NCBI RefSeq assembly: GCF_003243465.1
Contig: NZ_QFQZ01000057.1
Location: 1 to 31,721 of the forward strand
DNA from: Caulobacter segnis
GTDB taxonomy: Bacteria > Pseudomonadota > Alphaproteobacteria > Caulobacterales > Caulobacteraceae
DNA: 31,721 nucleotides
Reading direction: 5' to 3'
The position numbers and the translations under genes are program-made. Positions 1-7,864 of the stretch are shown here, piece by piece; within the stretch, counting starts at the first letter, position 1; each line of letters begins with the position of its first letter. The notes under the pieces are model-generated. The model worked only from the letters and a program-made list of their open reading frames with translations, ran no database searches and was not told the DNA's origin.

Positions 1-20
1 CCTCCCCCAGCGGGGGAGGA
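1..20. repeat. Family 1 palindromic repeat, terminal fragment
   Basis: The sequence CCTCCCCCAGCGGGGGAGGA is a near-perfect palindrome identical to the right end of the full copy at 28034-28139. The rest of this copy, if present, lies upstream of the window. It runs into the reading frame of the NlpC/P60 gene. Confidence 0.7.
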
Positions 21-426
21 GATTCTAAAAGAAGCCCGCCTCTGGCTCGGAACCCCCTACCGTCACCAGGCCTCGACGCTCCGCGCGGGCTGCGACTGCC
101 TGGGCCTGGTGCGCGGGGTCTGGCGGGCGATCCATGGCGACGAGCCGGAGGCCCCGCCGCCGTACCGCCCCGACTGGGCCGAGCTCGGCGAGCGCGAACT
201 ATTGCTGGACGCGTTCGGCCGTTGGCTGACGCCTCTGCCGCTGTCCGAGGCTCGCCCCGGCGATGTCCTCGTCTTCCGCATGGCGCCGGGCGCGGTCGCC
301 AAGCACTGCGCGATCCGGTCCGGCCCGGACCACATCATCCACGCCTACTGGGGCCGGGCCTGCGTCGAGAGCGCGCTCGGCCGCTGGTGGCGCGAGCGCC
401 TGATCGCCGCCTTTCGTTTTCCCTGA
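1..426 (+). CDS. GTA NlpC/P60 family peptidase (5' partial)
   Basis: Probable cell-wall peptidase of a gene transfer agent or phage tail module, which would cut peptide cross-links so that the particle can cross the murein. The frame is open from base 1 to the TGA at 424-426; the true start lies upstream of the window. Seen: LGTPYRHQAS followed by AGCDCLGLV, which carries the catalytic Cys in the usual NlpC/P60 context, then KHCAI, which supplies the catalytic His, and a C-terminal WWRERLIAAFRFP typical of GTA versions. Only 10 bases separate its stop from the next gene, and a GAGGAG ribosome site at 425-430 overlaps the stop, so the two are cotranscribed. Odd: the first visible codons (PPPAGEE) are made of the end of a family 1 palindromic repeat, directly before the conserved ILKEARLWLGTPY start of the domain. 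Family confidence is high; the N-terminus is uncertain. Confidence 0.85.
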   Translation, partial: PPPAGEEILKEARLWLGTPYRHQASTLRAGCDCLGLVRGVWRAIHGDEPEAPPPYRPDWAELGERELLLDAFGRWLTPLPLSEARPGDVLVFRMAPGAVAKHCAIRSGPDHIIHAYWGRACVESALGRWWRERLIAAFRFP

Positions 427-436
427 GGAGCATTGC

Positions 437-3400
437 ATGGCTCAAGTCATCCTCTCCAGCGTCGGCGCGGCGATCGGCGGGCCGCTGGGGGCCGTGGCCG
501 GCGCGGCCTTGGGCGCGGCGGTCGACCAGGCCGCGCTGTCGGCCTTGTCGCCCGCACGCCAGGTTGGTCCGCGCATCCCCGAGCTGCGCCTGACCGGCGC
601 GGCCGAGGGCGCGGCGCTGCCTTGCGTCTTTGGCCGCGCGCGGGTCGGCGGCCAGGTGATCTGGGCCGCGCGGTTTCGCGAGAAGCGGATCGAGGGCCGC
701 GTCGGGGGCTCGAAGGGCCAGAAGACCACGTCCTACGCCTACAGCCTGTCGTTCGCCGTCGCCGTGGCCGAGGGGCCGATCGACGGGATCGGCCGGGTCT
801 GGGCCGACGGGCGCGTGATGGATCTCTCGGGCGTGACGATGCGCGTCCACCTCGGGACCGAGGACCAGGCGCCCGATCCGCTGATCGCCGCCATCGAAGG
901 CCAGGCGCCGGCCTATCGCGGCTTGGCCTATGTGGTGTTCGAGGACCTCGCCCTGGAGCCCTTTGGCAATCGCCCGCCTCAGCTGTCGTTCGAGGTCTTC
1001 CGCCGTCCGCGCGCTCCGGACGACCCGCCGGGGCTGGAGGAGCGGCTGAAGGGCGTCTGCCTGATCCCGGGCGCTGGGGAATTCGTCTATGCGACGCAGG
1101 CCGTCCTGCGCCGCGAGGGTCTCACCCGCACGGCCAGCGAGAGCGTCCACAACGCCGACGGCCGAGCTAATCTGGTCGTCGCGCTGGACCAGCTGCAGGC
1201 CCAACTGCCGAACGTCGACCACGTGACCCTCGTCGTCGCCTGGTTCGGGACCGACCTGCGCTGCGGCCAGTGCCAGATCCGTCCGGGCGTCGAGCAGGCC
1301 GACAAGGACACCCTGCCGCTGACCTGGAGCGTGGCGGGCGTCGATCGGGCCGGGGCGCACCTCGTCTCGCGCAAGGACGGCAAGCCCGCCTATGGCGGCA
1401 CGCCGGCCGACGCGGTGGTGGTGGAGGCGATCGCCGAGCTGAAGCGGCGCGGCCTGAAGGTGACGCTCTATCCGTTCATCCTGATGGACACCCCGCCGGA
1501 CCAGCCCGCCTATCCGTGGCGCGGCCGGATCGCCTGCGAGGCTGGCGTGGACGGGACGGCGGCGGCGACCGCGCAAGTGAGCGCCTTCTTCGACGGCGAA
1601 TGGGGCCTGCGCCGGATGGTGCTGCACCAGGCCAGCCTGGCGGCCCAGGCTGGCGGGGTGGACGGCTTCCTCATCGGCTCGGAGCTGCGCGGCGTGACCA
1701 CCACCCGCGGAGCGGGCGGGAGCTATCCGGCGGTCGCCAAGCTCAAGACCCTGGCGGCGGACGTCCGCGCCACGCTCGGCCCGGCGACCAGGCTCGGCTA
1801 CGCCGCCGACTGGAGCGAGTATTTCGGCCATCAGCCCGCCGACGGCAGCGGCCACGCGGTCTTCCATCTCGACCCGCTGTGGGCCGATCCGAACATCGAT
1901 TTCGTCGGCGTCGACTGGTATCCGCCGATCACCGACTGGCGCGAGGGCGAGAGCCATCTGGACGCCGCCGCCGGCTTCTTCGGCCCGCACGATCCGGCCT
2001 ATCTGCGCGCCGGCCTGACGGGCGGGGAGGGCTTCGACTGGTTCTACGCCAGCCAGGCCGCCCGCGAGGCCCAGGTCCGCACGCCGATCACCGACGGCGC
2101 CCATGGCGAACCCTGGATCTTCCGGCCCAAGGACCTGAAGGCGTGGTGGAGCAAGACCCACTACGACCGGCCCGGCGGCGTGCGGGCCTCGGCGCCGACC
2201 GCCTGGATTCCGCGATCCAAGCCGATCCGCCTGACCGAGTTCGGCTGTCCGGCCGTCGACAAGGGGAGCAATTCCCCGAACCTGTTCATCGACCCGAAGA
2301 GCTCCGAGAGCTTCCTGCCGCCCTATTCGACCGGCGAGCGCGACGACTTCGGCCAGCGGCGCTGCCTGGAGGCGGTGCTGGCCTGGCTGGACGATCCGAC
2401 CGCCAACCCGACCTCGCCGGTCTATGGCGGGCCGATGATCGAGGCCGCCAGCGCCTGGTGCTGGGACGCGCGACCGTTCCCGGACTTCCCGGCGCGCTCG
2501 GAGGTCTGGGCGGACGGCGACGCCTGGACCCTCGGTCACTGGCTGACCGGCCGCGCCGGGATCGCGCCGCTGCCCGAGCTGATCCGCGCCCTGGGCGCGC
2601 GGGCCGGGGTGACGCTCGACCCTGGCGAGGCGGGCGGCGCGGTGGCCGGCTATGTCGTCGACCGGCCGATGCGCCTGCGTGACGCCCTGGCGCCGCTGAC
2701 CGAGGCCTTCGATCTGGATCCGGTCGAGCGTGGCGACCACGTGAAGATGCTCTCCCGTTCGGGGCGGGTGGCGGGCGCCCTGGCCGAGAGCGACCTCGTC
2801 CGCCCCGACGACGGCGCGGTCGAGCGCCAGACCCGGGTGCTGGAGCCCGCCGCCGAGGCCCTGCGCCTGCGCTTCCTGGACGCCGGCCGCGACTATCAGG
2901 TGGGCGCCGTCGTCGTGCGCCGCGAGCAGGGGGCGGGGACGCGCGACGCCGACGCGCCGATCGTGCTCGCCGCGCCGGACGCCGAGGCCTGCGCCCGCCG
3001 GATGCTGGCCGCCGACGAGGCCGCGCGGCGCTCGCGGATCGTCCACCTGGCGCCGTCGGCCGCCTTGCGGCTGGAGCCGGGCGATCGCCTGGCCCACGAC
3101 GGCGGGGCCTGGCGGGTTTCGCGGCTCGACCTCGACGAGCGGCCGAGGGCGACCCTGGTTCCGGTCGTGGCCGGGCAGGGCGTGGCGAGCGGCCTCGACT
3201 GGACGCCGGCGCCGCCGCGCGAGCCCTCGCCGCCGCCGGTGCTGCGGATCCTGGACCTGCCGTCGGACGGCGCGCTGGAAGATGACGCCCGACCGCTGGT
3301 CGCGGCGGCCGGCGAGCCTTGGCGGCCGCTCGACATCCATGCCGGCGCCGATCTCGACACGTTGAGCGTCAGGGCCCGCGTCAGCCAGCCGGCGACCCTG

Positions 3401-4147
3401 GGCGTGACCCTGAGCGACCTTTCGCCGGCCTCGCCGCACCGCCCGGATCGCGTCGGCGCGCTGACGGTGCGGATGGAGGGGGCGAGCCTGTCCTCCGTCT
3501 CGCTGAGCGCCGTCCTGGCCGGGCGCAACGCCCTGGCGATCCAGGCCTCGGACGGAACCTGGGAGGTGATCGGCTTCCGCGACGCGACGCTGTTGTCGCC
3601 GGATACCTGGCGGCTCTCGGGCCTGCTGCGCGGCCAGCGCGACGGGGCCGCCGCCGACACCGTGATCCTGGCTGGCGCGCCGGTGGTGCTGCTGGACGAG
3701 GCGGTGGTCCCGATGACGGTCGCCGCTTTCGAGCGCGGCGTCCCTCTGACGGTCCGCGCGGCGCCGGCCGGAGGACCGCCGGCCGGGGCGGGCGTGACCG
3801 AGGCGACGGTGGTCTGGACCGGGCGGGCCTTGCGTCCGTTGTCTCCGGCGCATCTTCGGACCCGGATGATCGGCGGGGACCTCAAGGTCGCCTGGATCCG
3901 CCGCACTCGCGTCGGCGGTGACGTCTGGACCGGCGAGGTTCCCCTGGTCGAGGGCGTCGAGCGCTACCGCGTCCGCGTGCGGGACGGGGCTACGGTCTTG
4001 CGCGAGGTCGAGGTCACCGAGCCCGCCTTTCTCTACACGGCGGCGATGCGGACCGCCGACGCCCCGTCGCCCGCCGCGCGGCTGGAGGTGGCCCAGGCCG
4101 ACGCCCTCTACGGCTGGGGCGTCGGGGCGACGATAGGGTTGTGGTAA
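437..4147 (+). CDS. GTA host-specificity / tail tip protein (TIM-barrel and phage-tail domains)
   Basis: The 1236-aa protein matches the last large structural gene of Rhodobacter-type GTA clusters, a receptor-contacting baseplate or tail-fibre hub. Seen: a Gly/Ala-rich hydrophobic N-terminus, then PCVFGRARVGGQVIWAARF; the central GTA TIM-barrel-like region (roughly residues 430-730) with LGYAADWSEYFG, DFVGVDWYPPITDWREG and RLTEFGCPAVDKGSN; then a phage-tail-3-like region (about 780-950) and a C-terminal beta-rich part. The ATG at 437 follows GAGGAG with 6-base spacing. It is the last gene of the module: a J-protein of unrelated function follows. Length is close to the usual 1250-1300 aa and no frameshift is visible, so the locus looks functional rather than decayed. 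Whether it belongs to a GTA or a prophage depends on the upstream genes outside the window; GTA is favoured by sequence type. Confidence 0.88.
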   Translation: MAQVILSSVGAAIGGPLGAVAGAALGAAVDQAALSALSPARQVGPRIPELRLTGAAEGAALPCVFGRARVGGQVIWAARFREKRIEGRVGGSKGQKTTSYAYSLSFAVAVAEGPIDGIGRVWADGRVMDLSGVTMRVHLGTEDQAPDPLIAAIEGQAPAYRGLAYVVFEDLALEPFGNRPPQLSFEVFRRPRAPDDPPGLEERLKGVCLIPGAGEFVYATQAVLRREGLTRTASESVHNADGRANLVVALDQLQAQLPNVDHVTLVVAWFGTDLRCGQCQIRPGVEQADKDTLPLTWSVAGVDRAGAHLVSRKDGKPAYGGTPADAVVVEAIAELKRRGLKVTLYPFILMDTPPDQPAYPWRGRIACEAGVDGTAAATAQVSAFFDGEWGLRRMVLHQASLAAQAGGVDGFLIGSELRGVTTTRGAGGSYPAVAKLKTLAADVRATLGPATRLGYAADWSEYFGHQPADGSGHAVFHLDPLWADPNIDFVGVDWYPPITDWREGESHLDAAAGFFGPHDPAYLRAGLTGGEGFDWFYASQAAREAQVRTPITDGAHGEPWIFRPKDLKAWWSKTHYDRPGGVRASAPTAWIPRSKPIRLTEFGCPAVDKGSNSPNLFIDPKSSESFLPPYSTGERDDFGQRRCLEAVLAWLDDPTANPTSPVYGGPMIEAASAWCWDARPFPDFPARSEVWADGDAWTLGHWLTGRAGIAPLPELIRALGARAGVTLDPGEAGGAVAGYVVDRPMRLRDALAPLTEAFDLDPVERGDHVKMLSRSGRVAGALAESDLVRPDDGAVERQTRVLEPAAEALRLRFLDAGRDYQVGAVVVRREQGAGTRDADAPIVLAAPDAEACARRMLAADEAARRSRIVHLAPSAALRLEPGDRLAHDGGAWRVSRLDLDERPRATLVPVVAGQGVASGLDWTPAPPREPSPPPVLRILDLPSDGALEDDARPLVAAAGEPWRPLDIHAGADLDTLSVRARVSQPATLGVTLSDLSPASPHRPDRVGALTVRMEGASLSSVSLSAVLAGRNALAIQASDGTWEVIGFRDATLLSPDTWRLSGLLRGQRDGAAADTVILAGAPVVLLDEAVVPMTVAAFERGVPLTVRAAPAGGPPAGAGVTEATVVWTGRALRPLSPAHLRTRMIGGDLKVAWIRRTRVGGDVWTGEVPLVEGVERYRVRVRDGATVLREVEVTEPAFLYTAAMRTADAPSPAARLEVAQADALYGWGVGATIGLW

Positions 4148-4159
4148 AAATGCCACAAC
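4138..4159 (+). terminator. Hairpin at the end of the GTA module
   Basis: GTTGTGGTA (4138-4146) pairs with TGCCACAAC (4151-4159) around an AAAA loop, with one G-T pair. The stop codon of the host-specificity gene is inside the stem. There is no run of T afterwards, so this is a weak intrinsic terminator or an mRNA 3'-end stabiliser. Confidence 0.4.
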
Positions 4160-4248
4160 AGGTCTTGCGCGCCGCGCTGGACGTTCTAGATGGAGGGCGT
4201 TACCCCCAATTGCCTAAGCTCTCCCAGCCAGCTCGATGAGGACCTTCC

Positions 4249-5175
4249 TTGGCGCGTGACCCCTACCAGGAACTCGGCGTTTCCCGCACCGCGAGCGCGG
4301 ACGAGATCCGCAAGGCGTTTCGCAAGCTCGCCAAGCAGCATCACCCGGACGCCAACCCCGGCGACAAGAAGGCCGAGGAGAAGTTCAAGCAGGTCAGCGC
4401 CGCCTTCGACATCGTCGGCGACCCGGAGAAGCGCAAGAAGTTCGACCTGGGCCAGATCGACGCCGACGGGCGCGAGACCATGCGCGGCTTCGGCGGCCAG
4501 CCCGGCAACGGGCCGTTCAACGCCGGCGGCTTCGGGCGCGGCGGCTTCCGCACCGAGGAAGGGCCGGACGTCGACCTCTCGGATCTGTTCGGCGGCATGT
4601 TCGGCGGCGGACGCGGTCCGTTCGGCGGTGGCGGCTCGGCCGGCGGCTTCTCGCCGCGCGGTGCAGACGTCAGGGCCCGGCTCGACATCGACCTGGAAGA
4701 GGCGATCAAGGGCGGCAAGAAGCGCGTGGCCTTCTCGGACGGCCGCACGATCGACGTCACCATCCCGGCCGGCGCCCAGGAAGGCCAGACCCTGCGCCTG
4801 AAGGGCCAGGGCAGCCCAGGACGCGGCGGGGCGGGCGACGCCCTGATCGAGCTGGTGATCAAGCCGCACCCGATCTACCGCCGCGAAGGCGACGCGCTGG
4901 TCATGGACTTGGCCGTCTCGGTCCCCGATGCGGTGCTGGGCGGCAAGGTCGAGGCCCCGACCCCCGACGGCAATGTGATGCTGAACGTCCCCAAGGGCAG
5001 CAACAGCGGCCAGACCCTGCGCCTGAAAGGCCGCGGCTTCGCCGACGCCAAGGGCAAGCGCGGCGACCTGATGGCCCGGCTAGTGGTGACCCTGCCCGAG
5101 ACCATCGACCAGGACCTCGAGAAGTTCGCCCAGGCCTGGCGCGACCAGAAGCCCTACACGCCGAAGCGGAAGTAG
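4249..5175 (+). CDS. DnaJ-class (CbpA-like) co-chaperone
   Basis: A 308-aa class B J-domain protein that stimulates the ATPase of a DnaK-type Hsp70 and delivers substrates in the cytoplasm. Seen: J domain at residues 4-68 with the diagnostic HPD at 32-34; a Gly/Phe-rich linker at about 78-140 (GGMFGGGRGPFGGGG); then two C-terminal beta-sandwich repeats, each with an AQEGQTLRLKGQG or SNSGQTLRLKGRG signature. The Cys-rich zinc finger of true DnaJ is absent, so this resembles CbpA and is not the main DnaJ. The start is TTG at 4249, chosen because GATGAGGA (4235-4242) sits 6 bases upstream and MARDPYQELGV matches the family N-terminus; no ATG lies nearby in frame. It is monocistronic: 101 bases from the GTA gene and 166 from the next island. 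Confidence 0.93.
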   Translation: MARDPYQELGVSRTASADEIRKAFRKLAKQHHPDANPGDKKAEEKFKQVSAAFDIVGDPEKRKKFDLGQIDADGRETMRGFGGQPGNGPFNAGGFGRGGFRTEEGPDVDLSDLFGGMFGGGRGPFGGGGSAGGFSPRGADVRARLDIDLEEAIKGGKKRVAFSDGRTIDVTIPAGAQEGQTLRLKGQGSPGRGGAGDALIELVIKPHPIYRREGDALVMDLAVSVPDAVLGGKVEAPTPDGNVMLNVPKGSNSGQTLRLKGRGFADAKGKRGDLMARLVVTLPETIDQDLEKFAQAWRDQKPYTPKRK

Positions 5176-5303
5176 GCCTTAGGGTGGTGGATAGGTTTCG
5201 GTACCCGTTCATCGAGTGCCGCAGTTGCCTAAACCCCACATGCCGGTCTTTGATGAGGCGCTGTCGGCGTGCGACGATTCTTTCACTTGCACTGCGGACG
5301 CGC

Positions 5304-5326
5304 CACAACTTAAGTCTTGTGTTAAG
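5304..5326. promoter_or_regulatory. Candidate operator of the TAC operon
   Basis: Just upstream of the toxin gene lie CACAA-N8-TTGTG (5304-5308 / 5317-5321), the perfect palindrome ACTTAAGT (5308-5315), and two direct TTAAG copies 12 bases apart (5310, 5322). HigA/XRE antitoxins usually repress their own promoter through such symmetric sites. Assignment as operator is inference from position and symmetry. Confidence 0.35.
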
Positions 5327-5341
5327 GGATAAGAGCGCCAT

Positions 5342-5794
5342 TTGACCGGGCGGCCAGGAGCGCTGAAGCCGAAGAAGGCGTCCTTACCGGACGGCTACAA
5401 GATGCTGCTCGTAGGTGAACACTCGGATGTCGCGATCCGAGAGCGAACTGAAAAGCAAATACAGAAGAAAGCTTCGAAGGATCAAAAGGCTGAGCTAGAA
5501 GATCTTATCAAGAAATATGCTGCGGAAGGGCCAGGTGGCGTTCCCAGCAAAAAGTGGGCAACCGATGAAGGGTGGTTTCCTAGTAGGAAATCCAAAGAAC
5601 TCAGACTCGAAGCTTTCAAGCCTTGGCAACTTAGAGCTTATGGGTTTTGTAGGAACTTCAACGGTAAAAGCACGTTCTTTATCGTCGGCTTTGATCCTGT
5701 TAAAAAGCAAGACGATGCAGACCAGTCGATCATTCAATCTTCTGGCGCTGAAGCGCTTAGGATTGAGCGATTGATGAAGTCTCAAGGAGGTTGA
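5342..5794 (+). CDS. HigB/RelE-like toxin of a toxin-antitoxin-chaperone module
   Basis: A 150-aa protein whose second half resembles the RelE/HigB (Gp49-like) mRNA-interferase fold: KELRLEAFKPWQLRAYGF, then KSTFFIVGFDPVKKQ, then a terminal helix ending in RIERLMKS. Members cut ribosome-bound mRNA and stop growth. The N-terminal 45 residues are Lys-rich and extend beyond the minimal toxin (about 95-120 aa). The start is TTG at 5342 with AAGAG about 6 bases upstream; ATG at 5402 would remove 20 residues but has no visible ribosome site. The toxin-first gene order and the single base between its TGA and the next ATG are typical of higBA. Codon use is AT-richer than the flanking chromosomal genes, suggesting acquisition. 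The RelE-superfamily call is fairly secure; the catalytic residues were not identified. Confidence 0.75.
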   Translation: MTGRPGALKPKKASLPDGYKMLLVGEHSDVAIRERTEKQIQKKASKDQKAELEDLIKKYAAEGPGGVPSKKWATDEGWFPSRKSKELRLEAFKPWQLRAYGFCRNFNGKSTFFIVGFDPVKKQDDADQSIIQSSGAEALRIERLMKSQGG

Positions 5795-5795
5795 G

Positions 5796-6227
5796 ATGTC
5801 TCTGTTCGGGGCCAAGAACGATCCGGAATATGAACGTCTTCTGGCGGAAAACGCGTTTATCAACGATCTTCAGCTGGAGATCGAAAACGCGCTGCGGGAA
5901 AGAGATTTCACTCAAGTTGACCTCGCTCGTCTGATGGGCGTTTCGGAGGCTCGCGTCAGCCAAATTCTTGGGGGGAACGGGCGTAATCTCCAGGCCCGGA
6001 CGATCGCTAGGATCGCTCATGCCGTGGGCATGGCTATCGACCTGAAGTTTTGTGACGGCACTGGCGAGTGGGCCAACTTGAGCCGTTGCGATGTCTCTGA
6101 AGTTGACGACTTCGCTAGCTGGACTGCTGTTTTCAGCGCCGATGTTGTGCCTTCTTTTGAGCAAGCTAATGATGACTCCTGGCACACGCCGTCGGATCGT
6201 AAATCTGGTCGGGTTTCTGCCGCGTGA
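5796..6227 (+). CDS. XRE/HigA-like antitoxin with long C-terminal tail
   Basis: A 143-aa antitoxin and likely autorepressor. Seen: an N-terminal helical segment (residues 10-35), an XRE helix-turn-helix at about 37-78 (TQVDLARLMGVSEARVSQIL, then ARTIARIAHAVG), and a tail of about 60 residues (84-143) that is not part of the fold and is dotted with hydrophobics (W92, F106, W109, F113, F121, W129). In TAC systems such a tail is the chaperone-addiction (ChAD) segment that makes the antitoxin unstable unless a SecB-like chaperone binds it. A strong AAGGAGG site (5784-5790) lies inside the toxin 3' end, suggesting higher translation of antitoxin than toxin. Its TGA overlaps the GTG of the chaperone by 4 bases. 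The HTH call is certain; the ChAD role is inferred from context. Confidence 0.85.
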   Translation: MSLFGAKNDPEYERLLAENAFINDLQLEIENALRERDFTQVDLARLMGVSEARVSQILGGNGRNLQARTIARIAHAVGMAIDLKFCDGTGEWANLSRCDVSEVDDFASWTAVFSADVVPSFEQANDDSWHTPSDRKSGRVSAA

Positions 6228-6697
6228 GCAAGGATAAATCCTCTAGAGCGGAAGCTTACGCCAACGTGGTGGGTGCCGCTGAGATTGATTTCGTACGGCT
6301 TGTGAAATCTGAGTTTGAAGCCTCCCCTGAAGCTGCCGCGCGCGATCAATCCAAATGGAAGCGCGAGTTTCTGTTTGAGCTTGTAGATCATCTTTATAAT
6401 CGCGACCTAGGTCGGCTTCACGGATTTATTCAAGCGGATGCATTTTGCAAATTGGGTCGAAAAAAGATAATATCGGTTAAGTGCCGGTATATAGTTTCTT
6501 ATAGGATTTCTGGTCAGCCCGATAATGATGCGGCCTTTGCCTTTGTTCAAAGGATGGGAAAATTCTCTGCCTACCCTTATTTTAGATCTCATTTCTCTCA
6601 TGTCACTTCTGAGGCGGGATTGATGTTGCCGCCGTTGCCGATAATGAAGGATCATCCTCAGAGGGTGTGGGCAGCGCCAACTGAGGCGCCGGAATAG
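6224..6697 (+). CDS. SecB-like chaperone of the TAC module
   Basis: A 157-aa protein read as a SecB-fold chaperone that would protect the antitoxin. Seen: alternating beta strands (AAEIDFVRLVKSEFEA, WKREFLFELVDHLYN, KKIISVKCRYIVSYRISG), a helix (NDAAFAFVQRMGKF), then AYPYFRSHFSHVT (PYFR at 118-121) and GLMLPPLP (132-139). This order matches SecB, where FPYARE, a helix and a FPxLxL strand follow the beta sheet. The start is GTG at 6224, overlapping the antitoxin stop as GTGA, so translation is probably coupled. Toxin, antitoxin, then chaperone is the order of the Mycobacterium tuberculosis Rv1955-Rv1956-Rv1957 TAC locus. Codon use is the AT-richest of the window (for example 6460-6510). It is unlikely to be the housekeeping SecB, given length, position and divergence. 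The call rests on motif pattern and synteny. Confidence 0.68.
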   Translation: MSKDKSSRAEAYANVVGAAEIDFVRLVKSEFEASPEAAARDQSKWKREFLFELVDHLYNRDLGRLHGFIQADAFCKLGRKKIISVKCRYIVSYRISGQPDNDAAFAFVQRMGKFSAYPYFRSHFSHVTSEAGLMLPPLPIMKDHPQRVWAAPTEAPE

Positions 6698-6789
6698 CCA
6701 TATTCTGAGGATCGTTGCCCAGTAGATGCCGGCCTAGGCCCTCTGCCGAAGTCCTATTCTTCTTATGGTGTGACAGAACGACGCAGCCC

Positions 6790-6821
6790 GTTCATAACCC
6801 AGGCGTTCAGTCTCCATTCAG
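6790..6821 (+). promoter_or_regulatory. TTCA direct repeats upstream of the PepSY-regulator-kinase operon
   Basis: GTTCA (6790-6794), GTTCAG (6805-6810) and ATTCAG (6816-6821) lie 25-56 bases before the PepSY gene. The last two are 11 bases apart, one helical turn, the geometry that OmpR/PhoP-type regulators use. The adjacent regulator at 7184-7861 is the obvious candidate for autoregulation. Inference from spacing only. Confidence 0.4.
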
Positions 6822-6845
6822 CCGCGTTCCCTTAGACCGGAAAGC

Positions 6846-7166
6846 ATGAAAACGATCCGCGTCATCCTCGTCGCCGCCGCGCTGGCCGCCGCCCTTCCGG
6901 GCGCGGCGTCGGCGCAGCGTCGTGGGCCCGACTCGCTGGGCGCCGACTGGCGCGCGCAGCAGGACGAGGCGCGCGGCGGCGTGCAGTCGGGGCGCCTGGT
7001 GCCGCTGTCGCGGGTGATCGAGATGATCGCCCGCCGCGTGCCGGGCCGCGTGCTGGACGCCGGCCTCGAAGGCCGCAACTACCGCGTCCGCTGGGCGACG
7101 GCCGATGGCCGTCGCATCGACTTCATCGTCGACGCCGAGACCGGACAGATCATCAGCGGGGGCTGA
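6846..7166 (+). CDS. Secreted PepSY-domain protein
   Basis: A 106-aa periplasmic protein. Seen: a Sec signal peptide (MKTIRVILVAAALAAALPGA) with cleavage likely after ASA at residue 23, then a single PepSY-like domain (VIEMIARRVPGRVLDAGLEG, then RIDFIVDAETGQIISGG). PepSY domains are often found in secreted regulators or inhibitors. It ends 17 bases before an OmpR-type regulator and is probably the first gene of a three-gene operon with the kinase. The arrangement of small periplasmic protein, regulator and kinase matches feuN-feuP-feuQ of Sinorhizobium, where the small protein restrains the kinase. A similar sensory role is proposed here from position; direct homology to FeuN was not tested. 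Confidence 0.82.
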   Translation: MKTIRVILVAAALAAALPGAASAQRRGPDSLGADWRAQQDEARGGVQSGRLVPLSRVIEMIARRVPGRVLDAGLEGRNYRVRWATADGRRIDFIVDAETGQIISGG

Positions 7167-7183
7167 GGAGTTTTCGAGGACCC

Positions 7184-7861
7184 ATGCGTATCCTGCTCGT
7201 CGAGGACGATCCCGATCTGACGCGCCAGCTCAAGCTGGCCCTGGCCGACGCCGGCTACGCCGTCGACCACGCCCCCGACGGCGAGGAAGCCCAGTTCCTG
7301 GGCGAGACCGAGCCCTATGACGCGGTGATCCTCGACCTTGGCCTGCCCAAGGTGGACGGCGTCTCGGTGCTGGAGCGCTGGCGGCGCGGCAATGTCACGA
7401 CGCCGGTCCTGATCCTGACCGCGCGCGGCGCCTGGAGCGACAAGGTCGCCGGCTTCGACGCGGGCGCCGACGACTACCTGGCCAAGCCCTTCCATACCGA
7501 AGAGTTGCTGGCTCGGCTGCGCGCGCTGCTTCGCCGCTCGGCCGGCCACGCCGCGCCGTCGCTGTCGTGCGGCGCCTTGCGTCTCGACCCGCGCGCCGCC
7601 CGCGCCAGCGTCAATGGCGAGCCGCTGCGCCTGACCTCGCTGGAATACCGCCTGCTGCACTACATGATGATGCACCAGGGCCGGGTGATCGGCCGCACCG
7701 AGTTGGTCGAGCACCTGTACGACCAGGACTTCGATCGCGACAGCAACACCATCGAGGTGTTCATCGGCCGGCTGCGCAAGAAGCTGGGCGCCGAGCGGAT
7801 CGAGACCGTGCGGGGCCTCGGCTACCGCCTGGCGCCCTTGCCCGGGGAAGAGGCCGCCTAA
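7184..7861 (+). CDS. OmpR/PhoP-family response regulator
   Basis: A 225-aa DNA-binding response regulator. Seen: receiver domain at 1-115 with the acidic pocket E7-D8-D9, phospho-acceptor D51 (VILDLGLPKVDG), T79 in LILTARG and K101 in DDYLAKPF; then a winged-helix DNA-binding domain at about 127-220 (LTSLEYRLLHYMM, then DRDSNTIEVFIGRLRKKLG and TVRGLGYRL). It lies between the PepSY gene (17-base gap) and its kinase (3-base gap), so the three are almost certainly one transcript. It is close in style to PhoP/FeuP regulators. Likely targets include its own promoter, with TTCA repeats at 6790-6821. Confidence 0.95.
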   Translation: MRILLVEDDPDLTRQLKLALADAGYAVDHAPDGEEAQFLGETEPYDAVILDLGLPKVDGVSVLERWRRGNVTTPVLILTARGAWSDKVAGFDAGADDYLAKPFHTEELLARLRALLRRSAGHAAPSLSCGALRLDPRAARASVNGEPLRLTSLEYRLLHYMMMHQGRVIGRTELVEHLYDQDFDRDSNTIEVFIGRLRKKLGAERIETVRGLGYRLAPLPGEEAA

Positions 7862-7864
7862 ACC

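Noticed and set aside
335..4156. Very long open frame antisense to the GTA host-specificity gene
   Set aside because: Arg/Gly/Ala-rich translation without domains, a by-product of high-GC third positions; the + strand gene has clear GTA motifs.
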